Shown one piece after another: positions 17,024-25,041 of a stretch of DNA of 64,000 nt. Under the pieces are notes generated by a model, which was not told where the DNA came from, did not search any database, and worked only from the letters and a program-made list of their open reading frames with translations. This DNA is from Stenotrophomonas sp046736075 (lineage in GTDB: Bacteria; Pseudomonadota; Gammaproteobacteria; Xanthomonadales; Xanthomonadaceae), in the NCBI RefSeq assembly GCF_046736075.1, contig NZ_CP177163.1:2914001-2978000 (forward strand), written 5' to 3'. Position 1 is the first letter of the stretch; each line of letters starts with the position of its first letter. Both the position numbers and the translations under genes were made by a program.

Positions 17024-17656
17024 ATGGCATGGACCCGCGATGAAATGGCGGCACGCGCCGCCCGTGAACTGACCGACGGCGCCTACGTCAACCTGGGCAT
17101 CGGCCTGCCGACGCTGGTGGCCAACCATATTCCCGACGGTGTCGATGTGTGGCTGCAGTCCGAGAACGGCCTGCTCGGCATCGGCCCGTTCCCGACCGAA
17201 GACGAGGTCGATGCCGACCTGATCAATGCAGGCAAGCAGACCGTCACCGCGCGTGCCGGTGCCAGCTACTTCGGCAGCCATGACAGCTTCGCGATGATCC
17301 GCGGCGGCCACATCAACCTGGCCATCCTCGGCGCGATGCAGGTCACCGACAAGGGCGACCTGGCCAACTGGATGGTGCCCGGCAAGATGGTCAAGGGCAT
17401 GGGCGGGGCGATGGACCTGGTGGCCGGCGTGCAGCGGGTGGTGGTGCTGATGGAACACACCGCCAAGAACGGCGAGCACAAGATCCTGCCCGACTGCACC
17501 CTGCCGTTGACCGGCGTGGGCGTGGTCGACCGCATCATCACCGACCTGGCGGTGTTCGACGTCACCGACGACGGCCTGGTGCTGGTGGAAGCCGCGCCGG
17601 GCGTCGGTGTGGAGGAACTGCAGCAGAAGACCGGCGTCGCCTTCGCGCAACGCTGA
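17024..17656 (+). CDS. lpsJ: 3-oxoacid CoA-transferase subunit B (LpsJ-like)
   Basis: A 210-residue beta subunit. The catalytic glutamate is E47 in the conserved SENG motif, and GIGLPTLVANHIP precedes it. The start at 17024 is preferred over an in-frame upstream codon within lpsI because it gives the usual N-terminus (MAWTRDEMAARAA). Together with subunit A it forms a succinyl-CoA:3-ketoacid transferase-type enzyme. It converges on the RgpF-type gene with 28 bases between stops. Confidence 0.86.
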   Translation: MAWTRDEMAARAARELTDGAYVNLGIGLPTLVANHIPDGVDVWLQSENGLLGIGPFPTEDEVDADLINAGKQTVTARAGASYFGSHDSFAMIRGGHINLAILGAMQVTDKGDLANWMVPGKMVKGMGGAMDLVAGVQRVVVLMEHTAKNGEHKILPDCTLPLTGVGVVDRIITDLAVFDVTDDGLVLVEAAPGVGVEELQQKTGVAFAQR

Positions 17657-17665
17657 TGCGTGGCG

Positions 17666-17707
17666 CCCGTCCGCCTGCCGACGGCTAGCCCGCGGTGGGC
17701 GGACGGG
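17666..17707. terminator. inverted repeat between convergent genes
   Basis: Ten-base perfect arms (CCCGTCCGCC at 17666-17675, GGCGGACGGG at 17698-17707) span the end of the RgpF-domain gene and follow the CoA-transferase B stop. The loop is long (22 bases) and there is no T-tract, so termination is only a guess. Confidence 0.35.
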
Positions 17708-20522
17708 TTGCCGCCGCCACCGTGCCACGCCCGGTGAAGCTGTCGTCGGTGGCCAGATGGGGCAGCCAGTCGTCGGCGTTCCAGCGGCCGCCTGCGAGGC
17801 ACTGGAGCGGCACCTGTACACCCTCGCGATCAAGCGACAGCGCCGCGATGTCGCTGCCCACGGCCGCGCAGGCGTCGTCGATGAAGGCCAGCGCGCCGTC
17901 GTGCACCTCCTGCAGGATTCGCAGGCCGGTCGTGTCGAGTTCGACCGGGCCGAAGCGCGGCTCCCAGCCGCCTGCCGCGACACGTGCGAAACCGTTGAAC
18001 TGACCGCACGGCGCACCCAGCAGGGCTTCCAGCAGCAGGTCGTTGGCCAGGATCGGTGAGCTGTCTTCGTTCTGCGCGACGCGCCCATCGAAGTAGCGCG
18101 CCGACGCCCAGCACGCCTCGGGAAGCTGGCGCGCGCGGGCGCGCAGCGCGAAGTAATGGCCCCCCACTGCGTGCCCGGCTACCCGGGCCAGGTTGCGCTG
18201 GATGGTGCCGGCATACCCGATGTCCACGACCATCGCGTGCTCCATCGCGGCCTGGCTGGCCCAGTACGCCTGATAGGCCTGGCGTGCCTCGTCGGCGAGG
18301 CGCAGCAGCGCCGGCATCGCCGGCTGCAGCCACTGGCTTGCCTCGTCGCGCATTTCCGGCAGGAATACGCTGCGCTCCAGCGTGGCCCCCAGCGTCTCGG
18401 TTGCGGCATCCACGGCCGGCTCGCCCAGCCGGGCGACGAGCAGCTGGCGCAGGCTGCCATTGAAGGTGCCGTCCAGCAGCAGATGCGCATCGCCGGGCGC
18501 GTGCAGCGCCGGCAACAGAGTGGCGCGCCGGGAGGCCAGGAAGTAGCACGCATCGAGGGCGCGGGCCTGCGGGTGAACCTGCTGCAGGCGCTGGAACGCC
18601 TGGTGCAGCAGATGGCCTTCGCGGCTGAGGAACAACACCGCACGGACGTTGTGCTGTTGCGCGGTGGTCACCGTGCTCAGCAGGGCATCCAGCAGCAGCG
18701 GACCGAGCACGGTGTAGCCGACGTCTTCCGGTGCCAGGCGCGGGCGGCCACGCATCCGTTCCGGCGCGGTGTCGACCAGGTGGGCGAAGCGGTTGGCGAC
18801 CAGGCCGCGCCACAGCTGTTCGCTCCAGTCTGCACGCACGCCCGCCGGGTGGCGCAGCGGGCGCAGCGCGGGAATCACGTCCAGCAGCGCCGACGGCCGC
18901 AGCACATGGACCGGATTGAGCTGCCCGGCCAACTGCGGCATCTGGATGTCGGACTGCTCGTTGTCGCCCACATGCAGCCATTGCCGCGCCGCCAGACCTT
19001 CGCGTGCGGCGATGCCGGTCCACGTGGCGAGCGTGTCCTTGCGCTGTCCGGTTTCGCAGGAGATCCACCAGTGCGCGATCGCCGCCTGTACGTCGGCCGG
19101 CAGCACGGCCTGCATGTCGGGCAGCCCCAGGTACATGTCCGAGAACGCGGTGATCGAGGGGGCCTGCAGCGCCGGCAGGGCCGCCAGCACGCCGCTGCGG
19201 GAGCGCAGCAGCGCCCGCTCGTGTTCGCGTTCCATCTGCACCAGCACCGCGGTGGTGACCTGCGGCATGCCGAGCTGCCGGCTCAACGCGTCATGGATCT
19301 CGTGCAGGGTAGGGTCGCGGCCCAGCCGCGCGCGCTGCGCGGTTTCCGCGGCCTCGCGGCGTTCGGCAAAGTCGCCGATACCGTGGCGCTGCAATGCCCG
19401 CCAGGCCAGGTGCGCGCGGGCACCGTCGGGGGTGAGAAAGGCGCGCGTGACCAGCGTGTCGAACACATCGACAGTGAACAGCCGGGCGCCCAGTCGCGCC
19501 ATCTGCATGCGCGCGGCAAGCGGCTGCTGCAGCGCCAGGTCGACATTGCGCTGGCCTTCGCGGGCGAGCGCCAGGCTGCCATCGGCAGGCAATACGCCGA
19601 GCTGGTAACCACGGTGGCGCACCACGATCGCCAACAGGCGCTCGACCGCGTGCTGCAGGGTGCCATCGATCTGGCCGGTTTCGGCCGGGAACGCATCCAG
19701 CCGGAGATCCAGGTCGTAGAGCGGCCGCAGGGCATCCACCCGTGCCCAGAACATCGAGCCTGCGGGGAAGTCGATGTAGCGCTGCATGTCCAGTTCGATG
19801 CCCAGGCGTGCGGCAAGCGCGGTGCATGCCTGCCGGTTGCTCAGCCAGGTATGGGCCCACAGGTCCACGCCTTCGTAGCTGTCCGGATAGACCATGCCCA
19901 GCGTTGGATCGGCCTGGAACGTGCCGAGTATCCACGCCACCCGCTGCGGTGAGCCGAACAGCCGCTCGAGCAGATAGCGCCGCCAGTGTTCCTGCTCGCC
20001 GCCGGTGTACAGGGATTTCTTGGTGTGCAGGTGGGCGATGACCTCCTGCTGCAGGATCTCGTCGTGGAAGGCGACCAGGAGCGGGGCGATGTCGCGGCCG
20101 CGGTTCTCGACCTTCTTCACCACCAGCGCAATGACCCGGTCCAGACGCGCGAAACGCGCCTGGACCTGCCCGGCGGTGGCGTCATCGACCACCGACACCA
20201 GCAACGTGAACGGCACCGGTACCTGTGCCAGCGTGTCGGCAAATTCCTCGATCAGATCCGGGTAGAACACATGGGCCATCACGCCGACGCGCAATGTCAC
20301 CTGCGCCAGTGGCACCGGGGGCGGCAATGGGCTGTCATCGAACCTGTCGACGATACCGGTACGCACCGTGCTGGCCGTGCGCAGCCGTCCCAGCAGGCCG
20401 CCGATTCCCATCGCCGAGAGCACCTGCAACGCACGCCGCAGCACCGACAGGAGCCCGCGCAGACCGCCGCCGTGGCGTTGGATCGAACGCCGTGCGGCGC
20501 CCAGGTAGCGGCTCAGGCGCAT
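17685..20522 (-). CDS. multidomain polysaccharide protein: RgpF-like domain, HAD-like domain, conserved C-terminal region
   Basis: A 945-residue protein. Residues about 60-300 resemble rhamnan synthesis protein F (RVGVMAHVFYPDLIEEF, KVENRGRDIAPLL, AHLHTKKS), a putative glycosyltransferase family. About 348-545 form a HAD-like domain with VDVFDTLV, AFSDMYLG, a QRKD lysine and HVGDNEQSD, so motifs I-IV can be seen. The last 350 residues contain FLSREGHLLHQAF and VVDIGYAGT, strings I associate with O-antigen locus proteins of unknown mechanism. The start at 20522 (GGGGAG 9 bases upstream) is preferred: the open frame runs 495 bases further, but that part overlaps the real alkB gene. The likely role is O-antigen or rhamnan assembly. 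Confidence 0.75.
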   Translation of the reverse strand: MRLSRYLGAARRSIQRHGGGLRGLLSVLRRALQVLSAMGIGGLLGRLRTASTVRTGIVDRFDDSPLPPPVPLAQVTLRVGVMAHVFYPDLIEEFADTLAQVPVPFTLLVSVVDDATAGQVQARFARLDRVIALVVKKVENRGRDIAPLLVAFHDEILQQEVIAHLHTKKSLYTGGEQEHWRRYLLERLFGSPQRVAWILGTFQADPTLGMVYPDSYEGVDLWAHTWLSNRQACTALAARLGIELDMQRYIDFPAGSMFWARVDALRPLYDLDLRLDAFPAETGQIDGTLQHAVERLLAIVVRHRGYQLGVLPADGSLALAREGQRNVDLALQQPLAARMQMARLGARLFTVDVFDTLVTRAFLTPDGARAHLAWRALQRHGIGDFAERREAAETAQRARLGRDPTLHEIHDALSRQLGMPQVTTAVLVQMEREHERALLRSRSGVLAALPALQAPSITAFSDMYLGLPDMQAVLPADVQAAIAHWWISCETGQRKDTLATWTGIAAREGLAARQWLHVGDNEQSDIQMPQLAGQLNPVHVLRPSALLDVIPALRPLRHPAGVRADWSEQLWRGLVANRFAHLVDTAPERMRGRPRLAPEDVGYTVLGPLLLDALLSTVTTAQQHNVRAVLFLSREGHLLHQAFQRLQQVHPQARALDACYFLASRRATLLPALHAPGDAHLLLDGTFNGSLRQLLVARLGEPAVDAATETLGATLERSVFLPEMRDEASQWLQPAMPALLRLADEARQAYQAYWASQAAMEHAMVVDIGYAGTIQRNLARVAGHAVGGHYFALRARARQLPEACWASARYFDGRVAQNEDSSPILANDLLLEALLGAPCGQFNGFARVAAGGWEPRFGPVELDTTGLRILQEVHDGALAFIDDACAAVGSDIAALSLDREGVQVPLQCLAGGRWNADDWLPHLATDDSFTGRGTVAAATRPPTAG

Positions 20523-20681
20523 GTGCGGGCGCTCCCCACGGCAGGCCGTGGGGCAGGGAAAACCGGGGCGGGCCGCAGCGGCATGGGAACATCCTGGCTG
20601 AACAATGAAGGGCATTTTCAGGGTTGGCGTCGAACCGGGCAAATCCGGCGCGACGCGTTCGGCCCATGCTAGCGTTCGGCG

Positions 20682-21263
20682 ATGGATCTCCACCTTCCCG
20701 ACGCCCAGGTGCACTGGCACCGCCACTGGCTGGCTGCTCCCGAGGCCGACGCACTGCAGCGGCAGCTGCGCGAAGACGTGCCGTGGGAGGTGCACCGCAT
20801 CCGCATGTTCGGGCGCCAGGTCGATTCGCCACGGCTGAGCTGCTGGATGGGCGACCCGGCGGCGCGTTACCGCTACTCGGGCACGGACTTCGTGCCGGTG
20901 CCGTGGCATCCGGCGCTGCAGCCGCTGCGCGAGCGGCTGGCCGCGCTGTGCGGGACCGCGTTCAACAGCGTGCTGCTCAACCGCTACCGCGACGGCGACG
21001 ACGGCATGGGCTGGCACAGCGACAACGAGGCGGAACTGGGGCCGGCCCCGATGATCGCGTCACTCAGCCTGGGCGCCGCGCGGCGTTTCCTGCTGCGCCG
21101 TCGCGAGGATCACGGCCGCAAGGCCGAGGTGACGCTGGGCCACGGCGATCTGCTGCTGATGGGCGGGCCTACCCAGCGCCATTACCAGCACGCGCTGCCC
21201 AAGAGCGCACGGCCGCTGGCCGAGCGCATCAACCTGACGTTCCGCTGGATCGCGCCGCCCTGA
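20682..21263 (+). CDS. AlkB-type 2-oxoglutarate/Fe(II) dioxygenase
   Basis: A 193-residue protein of ALKBH2-like layout. The iron ligands H112-x-D114 are in GWHSDNE, with a distal His in QRHYQHALP near residues 167-170. The 2-oxoglutarate-binding arginines are in the C-terminal NLTFRW string. Such enzymes remove N-methyl lesions from DNA or RNA bases. It is divergent from the RgpF-domain gene and convergent with the lipoprotein gene. No Ada-box partner is visible nearby. Confidence 0.88.
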   Translation: MDLHLPDAQVHWHRHWLAAPEADALQRQLREDVPWEVHRIRMFGRQVDSPRLSCWMGDPAARYRYSGTDFVPVPWHPALQPLRERLAALCGTAFNSVLLNRYRDGDDGMGWHSDNEAELGPAPMIASLSLGAARRFLLRRREDHGRKAEVTLGHGDLLLMGGPTQRHYQHALPKSARPLAERINLTFRWIAPP

Positions 21264-21288
21264 CGGACGCGCGCCGATGGGATGAACG

Positions 21289-21323
21289 CATCGCCACGCG
21301 CCGCGGCCGGCCGCGTGGCGATG
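21289..21323. terminator. hairpin between alkB and the lipoprotein gene
   Basis: Perfect 12-base arms (CATCGCCACGCG at 21289-21300, its complement at 21312-21323) with an 11-base GC-rich loop fill the 75-base gap between two convergent stops. There is no T-tract. Confidence 0.5.
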
Positions 21324-21338
21324 GAGCCGCGCGCGAGG

Positions 21339-21971
21339 CTACCGCTGGTAGTCGGCCTGGCCGGTGGTCAGCGTCCAGCCGACCACCTCGGTGGTGAACC
21401 CCTGCAGGCTCTGCTCGATGGCCTGGGCAACATCGGCCACCGCAGTGCTGCCGACCGGACGCTCCTGGCGGAAGGTGCGATCTGCCACGACCCGCTGGTC
21501 GACCACGTGGATCAGTTTGGCGTTGATTTCCAGCAGGGCGGTCGGGGTGGCCTGGCCGCGGTAGTCGGCCTCGAAACGGCGCACGTCCAGGGCCAGCTTG
21601 TAGTCGGCGCGGATGCCGGTGGTGGCGCGGGCCACGCCGCCGATCCGGCCGGAATCCTCGAAGCCGCGCACCAGCGCGTCGTCCACCATGTCGGTGGCCG
21701 GCTGGGCCCAGCTCACGCCCTTGTACACCTCCAGCTCGGACGGCGACGGGCGCACGTTGATGCGCGGGCTGTCGACCACGCGCGCGGCGGTGGGCTTGAC
21801 CAGGATCAGCTGCCACTCAACGCGCGGCCAGGCCGGATCGGGCTGGATGCGCACCACCGGGGAATAGATGGTCACGGCGCTGCGCTCGCTGCTGCCCAGC
21901 AGCGAGCAGCCGCCCAGCAGGGTCATCAGGGCAACAGGCAACAGGGTGCGGAGCAGGGTCGGGCGGCTCAT
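21339..21971 (-). CDS. ABC-type transport auxiliary lipoprotein (PqiC/DUF330-like)
   Basis: A 210-residue protein with a lipoprotein signal: hydrophobic stretch, then lipobox LGGC with the modified cysteine at about residue 22. The mature part resembles the ABC transport auxiliary component family that accompanies MCE systems. It is the last gene of the four-gene unit and its ATG overlaps the MCE gene stop by 4 bases (21968-21971). A function at the outer membrane end of the lipid pathway is inferred. Confidence 0.8.
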   Translation of the reverse strand: MSRPTLLRTLLPVALMTLLGGCSLLGSSERSAVTIYSPVVRIQPDPAWPRVEWQLILVKPTAARVVDSPRINVRPSPSELEVYKGVSWAQPATDMVDDALVRGFEDSGRIGGVARATTGIRADYKLALDVRRFEADYRGQATPTALLEINAKLIHVVDQRVVADRTFRQERPVGSTAVADVAQAIEQSLQGFTTEVVGWTLTTGQADYQR

Positions 21972-22894
21972 TTGGGTTCGAACTCCTTGGGCGCGTCGTG
22001 GCCCAGCAGATAGCGTGCCGGATTGTTGTCCAGGCGGTCGCTGACCCGGCGCAGGTCGCGGATCAGCCCGCGCAGCTCGGTCAGGGTCGGGCCCAGCTGG
22101 GCCAGGCCGTCGTTGGCGAAGCTGTTGATCGCTGCGCGGTTCTCGCCCAGGATCGAATCGGCGTTGCCGGCGGCCGAATCCAGCTTGGTCAGCGTGGTTT
22201 CCAGTTTGTCCAGGATCGGCGGCAGCTGCTGCACCAGGTTGGTGTCCAGGCGCTGGATGGTGCCGTTGGTGGTCTTGAGCGTGGTGTCCAGGCTGCGCGC
22301 GGCATCGCGCGCGCTGAGTAGCAGCGCCTGGGTGCCCTGGTCGCGGTCGGCCAGGCCGCCGCTGATGGTTTCCAGGTTGGCCAGGGTGGCGTTGATGCTG
22401 GCCACGTTGCGGTCGCTCAGCACCTGGTCCATGCGCTCGACGATGCGGTTGGCCACGTCGGTGATGTTCTGCAGCGCCGAGGGCGTGGTCGGAATGATCG
22501 GCGCGGGGTCCTTGTTGACCACCGTGAGCGCCTGCGCCTGTGGCGTGCCGCCGCTGAGCTGGATGATCGAGGGCCCGGTCAGGCTGGTGATCGCCAGCTT
22601 GGCGCGGGTATCGGTCTTGACCGGCGTGTTGGAGTTCAGCCGGATCCGCGCCACCACCTGGCGCGGATCATCGGGCACCAGGTTCAGCTCGGTGATCGAG
22701 CCGACCGCGATGCCGTTGTACTGCACCGGGCTGCCGACCGACAGGCCGGTCACCGCTTCGCGGAACACCACCCGGTATTCGGTCCAGGTGCGGTCGGAAG
22801 AGTACTTGGCGGCCCACAGGCCGAACGCCAGCAGCGCCAGTCCCACCACCAGGGTGAAAGCGCCGATCAGTACGTAGTTGGCTTTGGTTTCCAT
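21968..22894 (-). CDS. MCE/MlaD-family protein
   Basis: A 308-residue protein with one N-terminal membrane segment (about residues 10-30), then an MCE domain at about 40-120 (GLSVGSPVQYNGIAVGSI, LTGPSIIQLSGG), then a helical region rich in Asp/Leu/Thr that probably forms the coiled channel part. MCE proteins are the periplasmic lipid-binding rings of Mla-type ABC systems. The neighbours (ATPase 3 bases upstream, lipoprotein overlapping downstream) confirm the assignment. The lipid and the direction of transport are unknown. Confidence 0.88.
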   Translation of the reverse strand: METKANYVLIGAFTLVVGLALLAFGLWAAKYSSDRTWTEYRVVFREAVTGLSVGSPVQYNGIAVGSITELNLVPDDPRQVVARIRLNSNTPVKTDTRAKLAITSLTGPSIIQLSGGTPQAQALTVVNKDPAPIIPTTPSALQNITDVANRIVERMDQVLSDRNVASINATLANLETISGGLADRDQGTQALLLSARDAARSLDTTLKTTNGTIQRLDTNLVQQLPPILDKLETTLTKLDSAAGNADSILGENRAAINSFANDGLAQLGPTLTELRGLIRDLRRVSDRLDNNPARYLLGHDAPKEFEPK

Positions 22895-22897
22895 GCG

Positions 22898-23776
22898 TCA
22901 GGTACCCGGGAGAGTGCGGTTCATCAGGGAGGTGGTCGCCGTCGCGTCGCGGTCGGACGCCGGAGGCACGGCCGCGCGCGCGGCACGGGCACGTGGCCCG
23001 TGGAAGTATTCCTGGATCCACGGGTGGTCCAGCTGCTCGATCTCGTGCAGCGGTGCGTTGGCCACCACTTTGCGGTCGGCCAGCACCGCGACGCGGTCGC
23101 AGATGGCATACAGCGTGTCCAGGTCGTGCGTGATCAGGAACACGGTCAGGCCCAGTGCTTCCTGCAGGGTCTTGATCAGGCGGTCGAAGGCGGCCGCGCC
23201 GATCGGGTCCAGCCCGGCGGTGGGTTCGTCAAGGAACAGCAGCGGCGGGTCCAGCGCCAGCGCACGGGCCAGGCCGGCACGTTTGCGCATGCCGCCGGAC
23301 AGCTGCGAGGGCAGCTTGTTGATCGCATCGGCGGGCAGGCCGGCCAGCTTCACCTTCAGCAGCGCCAGTTCGTAGTGCCAGCGGTCGGGCAGTTCGCGAT
23401 GGTGCTCCTTCAGCGGCACCTGCACGTTCTCGCCCACGGTCAGCGAGGAGAACAGCGCGCCGTCCTGGAACAGCACGCCGGTGTTGCGCTCGATGTGCAG
23501 GCGGTCGGCCGGATCGCCCGATCGCGCATCCACCCCGAGCACCTCGATGCGGCCGTCGTCGGGCGTGCGCAGGCCGAGGATGCTGCGCATCAGGACCGAT
23601 TTGCCCGTACCCGAACCGCCCACCACGCCGAGGATCTCGCCGCGCCGCACGTCCAGGTCCAGCGCGTCGTGTACCAGCTGGCTGCCGAAGCGGTTGGTGA
23701 GCCCGCGCACACGGATGGCCAGGCCCGCGTCGTCGCAGGTGGTGTCGTCGGTGGGCGCGGCAGTGACGGTATGCAT
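22898..23776 (-). CDS. ABC transporter ATP-binding protein, MlaF-like
   Basis: A 292-residue ABC ATPase: Walker A GGSGTGKS near residue 54, signature LSGGMRKRAGLARAL, Walker B LLFLDEPTAGLD and the H-loop ITHDLDTL. The C-terminal extension after about residue 255 is Ala/Arg-rich and not part of the fold. It powers the MCE lipid transporter with the STAS-permease gene 3 bases upstream. Confidence 0.92.
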   Translation of the reverse strand: MHTVTAAPTDDTTCDDAGLAIRVRGLTNRFGSQLVHDALDLDVRRGEILGVVGGSGTGKSVLMRSILGLRTPDDGRIEVLGVDARSGDPADRLHIERNTGVLFQDGALFSSLTVGENVQVPLKEHHRELPDRWHYELALLKVKLAGLPADAINKLPSQLSGGMRKRAGLARALALDPPLLFLDEPTAGLDPIGAAAFDRLIKTLQEALGLTVFLITHDLDTLYAICDRVAVLADRKVVANAPLHEIEQLDHPWIQEYFHGPRARAARAAVPPASDRDATATTSLMNRTLPGT

Positions 23777-23779
23777 CGC

Positions 23780-24892
23780 TTACCAGCCCATCTTCATGAA
23801 CCACAACGCGGCGAACGCGTCGAGGATGATCACCAGGGAAATGGCCTGCACCACGCTGGAGGTGGTGCGCTCGCCGACCGACTGCGCGGTGCCTTCCACT
23901 TTCAGGCCTTCCAGGCAGCCGATCAGGCCGATCACCAGCGCGAACACCGGCGCCTTGGACAGGCCCACCAGCATGTTGCGCACTTCCATCGTCTCGTGCA
24001 TGCGCGCGATGTACATCTGCGGCGGAATACCCAGGTCGAATGCGCCCACCGTGATGCCACCGGCGAGGCCGGCGGCCATCGCGATGAAGGTCAGCAGCGG
24101 CAGGGTGATCAGCAGTGCCACCAGGCGCGGCAGCACCAGCAGGTCGATCGGGTCCAGGCCGAGCGTTTTCATCGCGTCGATCTCCTCGCGCGCCTTCATC
24201 GCGCCGATCTGCGCGGTGAACGCACTGGCGGTGCGGCCGGCGAGCACGATCGCGGTGAGCAACACCGCGAACTCGCGCAGGAAGGCGATGCTGACCAGTT
24301 CCACCACGTAGATCTCCGCGCCGAAGTCGCGCAGGATCGTCGACCCGAGGAAGGCGATCACCGCACCGACCAGGTAGGACAGCAGCGCCACCAGCGGCAC
24401 CGCGTCCAGCCCGACCTGTTCCATCTGCGCCACGGTGGCGGTAAGCCGGAACCGGCGCGGCTCCTTGAGCAGGCGCGCGCCTTTCACCAGGTTCTCGCCG
24501 AGGAAGCTGGCCAGCGCCACGATGTTGTGGCCCATGCCATGCACGCTGACACCCAGCCGCTCCAGCGCGGCCAGCACGCCGAAATCGCGTTTGGGGCGGG
24601 GCCGGTCGTCGGCGACTTCCTCGATGGTGCACACCAGTGCCTGGTGTTCCTCGCGGAAGACCAGCGCGTCCTCGGTCAGGTCGGCACGGTGCGCCACGCG
24701 CAGTACCTGCAGCACGCCGGCCGAATCGAGCAGGGTGATGCCGCTGGCATCGATGCCGGTCACCTTCTCCGGTGCGTCGCGCAGCACCTCGGCGGCCGCC
24801 AGCGCGGTGCGCAACGTCCATTGGCCGGACAACCGGATCAGGCCGGGGTCCTGGGCATCCTGCTCGAGATGGGGGGCTTGGGATGAAGTCAT
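23780..24892 (-). CDS. MlaE-like ABC permease with fused N-terminal STAS domain
   Basis: A 370-residue protein. The first ~110 residues form a STAS-like domain (TGIDASGITLLDSAGVLQVL), equivalent to the separate E. coli MlaB. Residues about 120-370 are an MlaE-type permease with hydrophobic segments and the ASAFTAQIGAMKAREEIDAM loop. The ATG at 24892 is chosen: AGGA lies 9 bases upstream and the frame before it has no family similarity. It is the first gene of the MCE operon, divergent from the ThrE-type exporter with 149 bases between starts. Confidence 0.88.
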   Translation of the reverse strand: MTSSQAPHLEQDAQDPGLIRLSGQWTLRTALAAAEVLRDAPEKVTGIDASGITLLDSAGVLQVLRVAHRADLTEDALVFREEHQALVCTIEEVADDRPRPKRDFGVLAALERLGVSVHGMGHNIVALASFLGENLVKGARLLKEPRRFRLTATVAQMEQVGLDAVPLVALLSYLVGAVIAFLGSTILRDFGAEIYVVELVSIAFLREFAVLLTAIVLAGRTASAFTAQIGAMKAREEIDAMKTLGLDPIDLLVLPRLVALLITLPLLTFIAMAAGLAGGITVGAFDLGIPPQMYIARMHETMEVRNMLVGLSKAPVFALVIGLIGCLEGLKVEGTAQSVGERTTSSVVQAISLVIILDAFAALWFMKMGW

Positions 24893-25041
24893 GGGGTCGT
24901 CCTGCGCGCAGCATACCTTGTCCGAGTGCAAGGCTAGAGCGCGTGATGCAGTGCACGGGCCTGCATCCGCCGATGCGCCATGCGGGACTGCGGCGACACC
25001 CGATGTTCTGCCCGGGCATGGTTCAGGTAATACTACGACGC

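Noticed and set aside
20523..21017. 165-codon N-terminal extension of the RgpF-HAD protein
   Set aside because: It overlaps the alkB gene on the opposite strand and shows no similarity to polysaccharide proteins. The start at 20522 has a good ribosome binding site.
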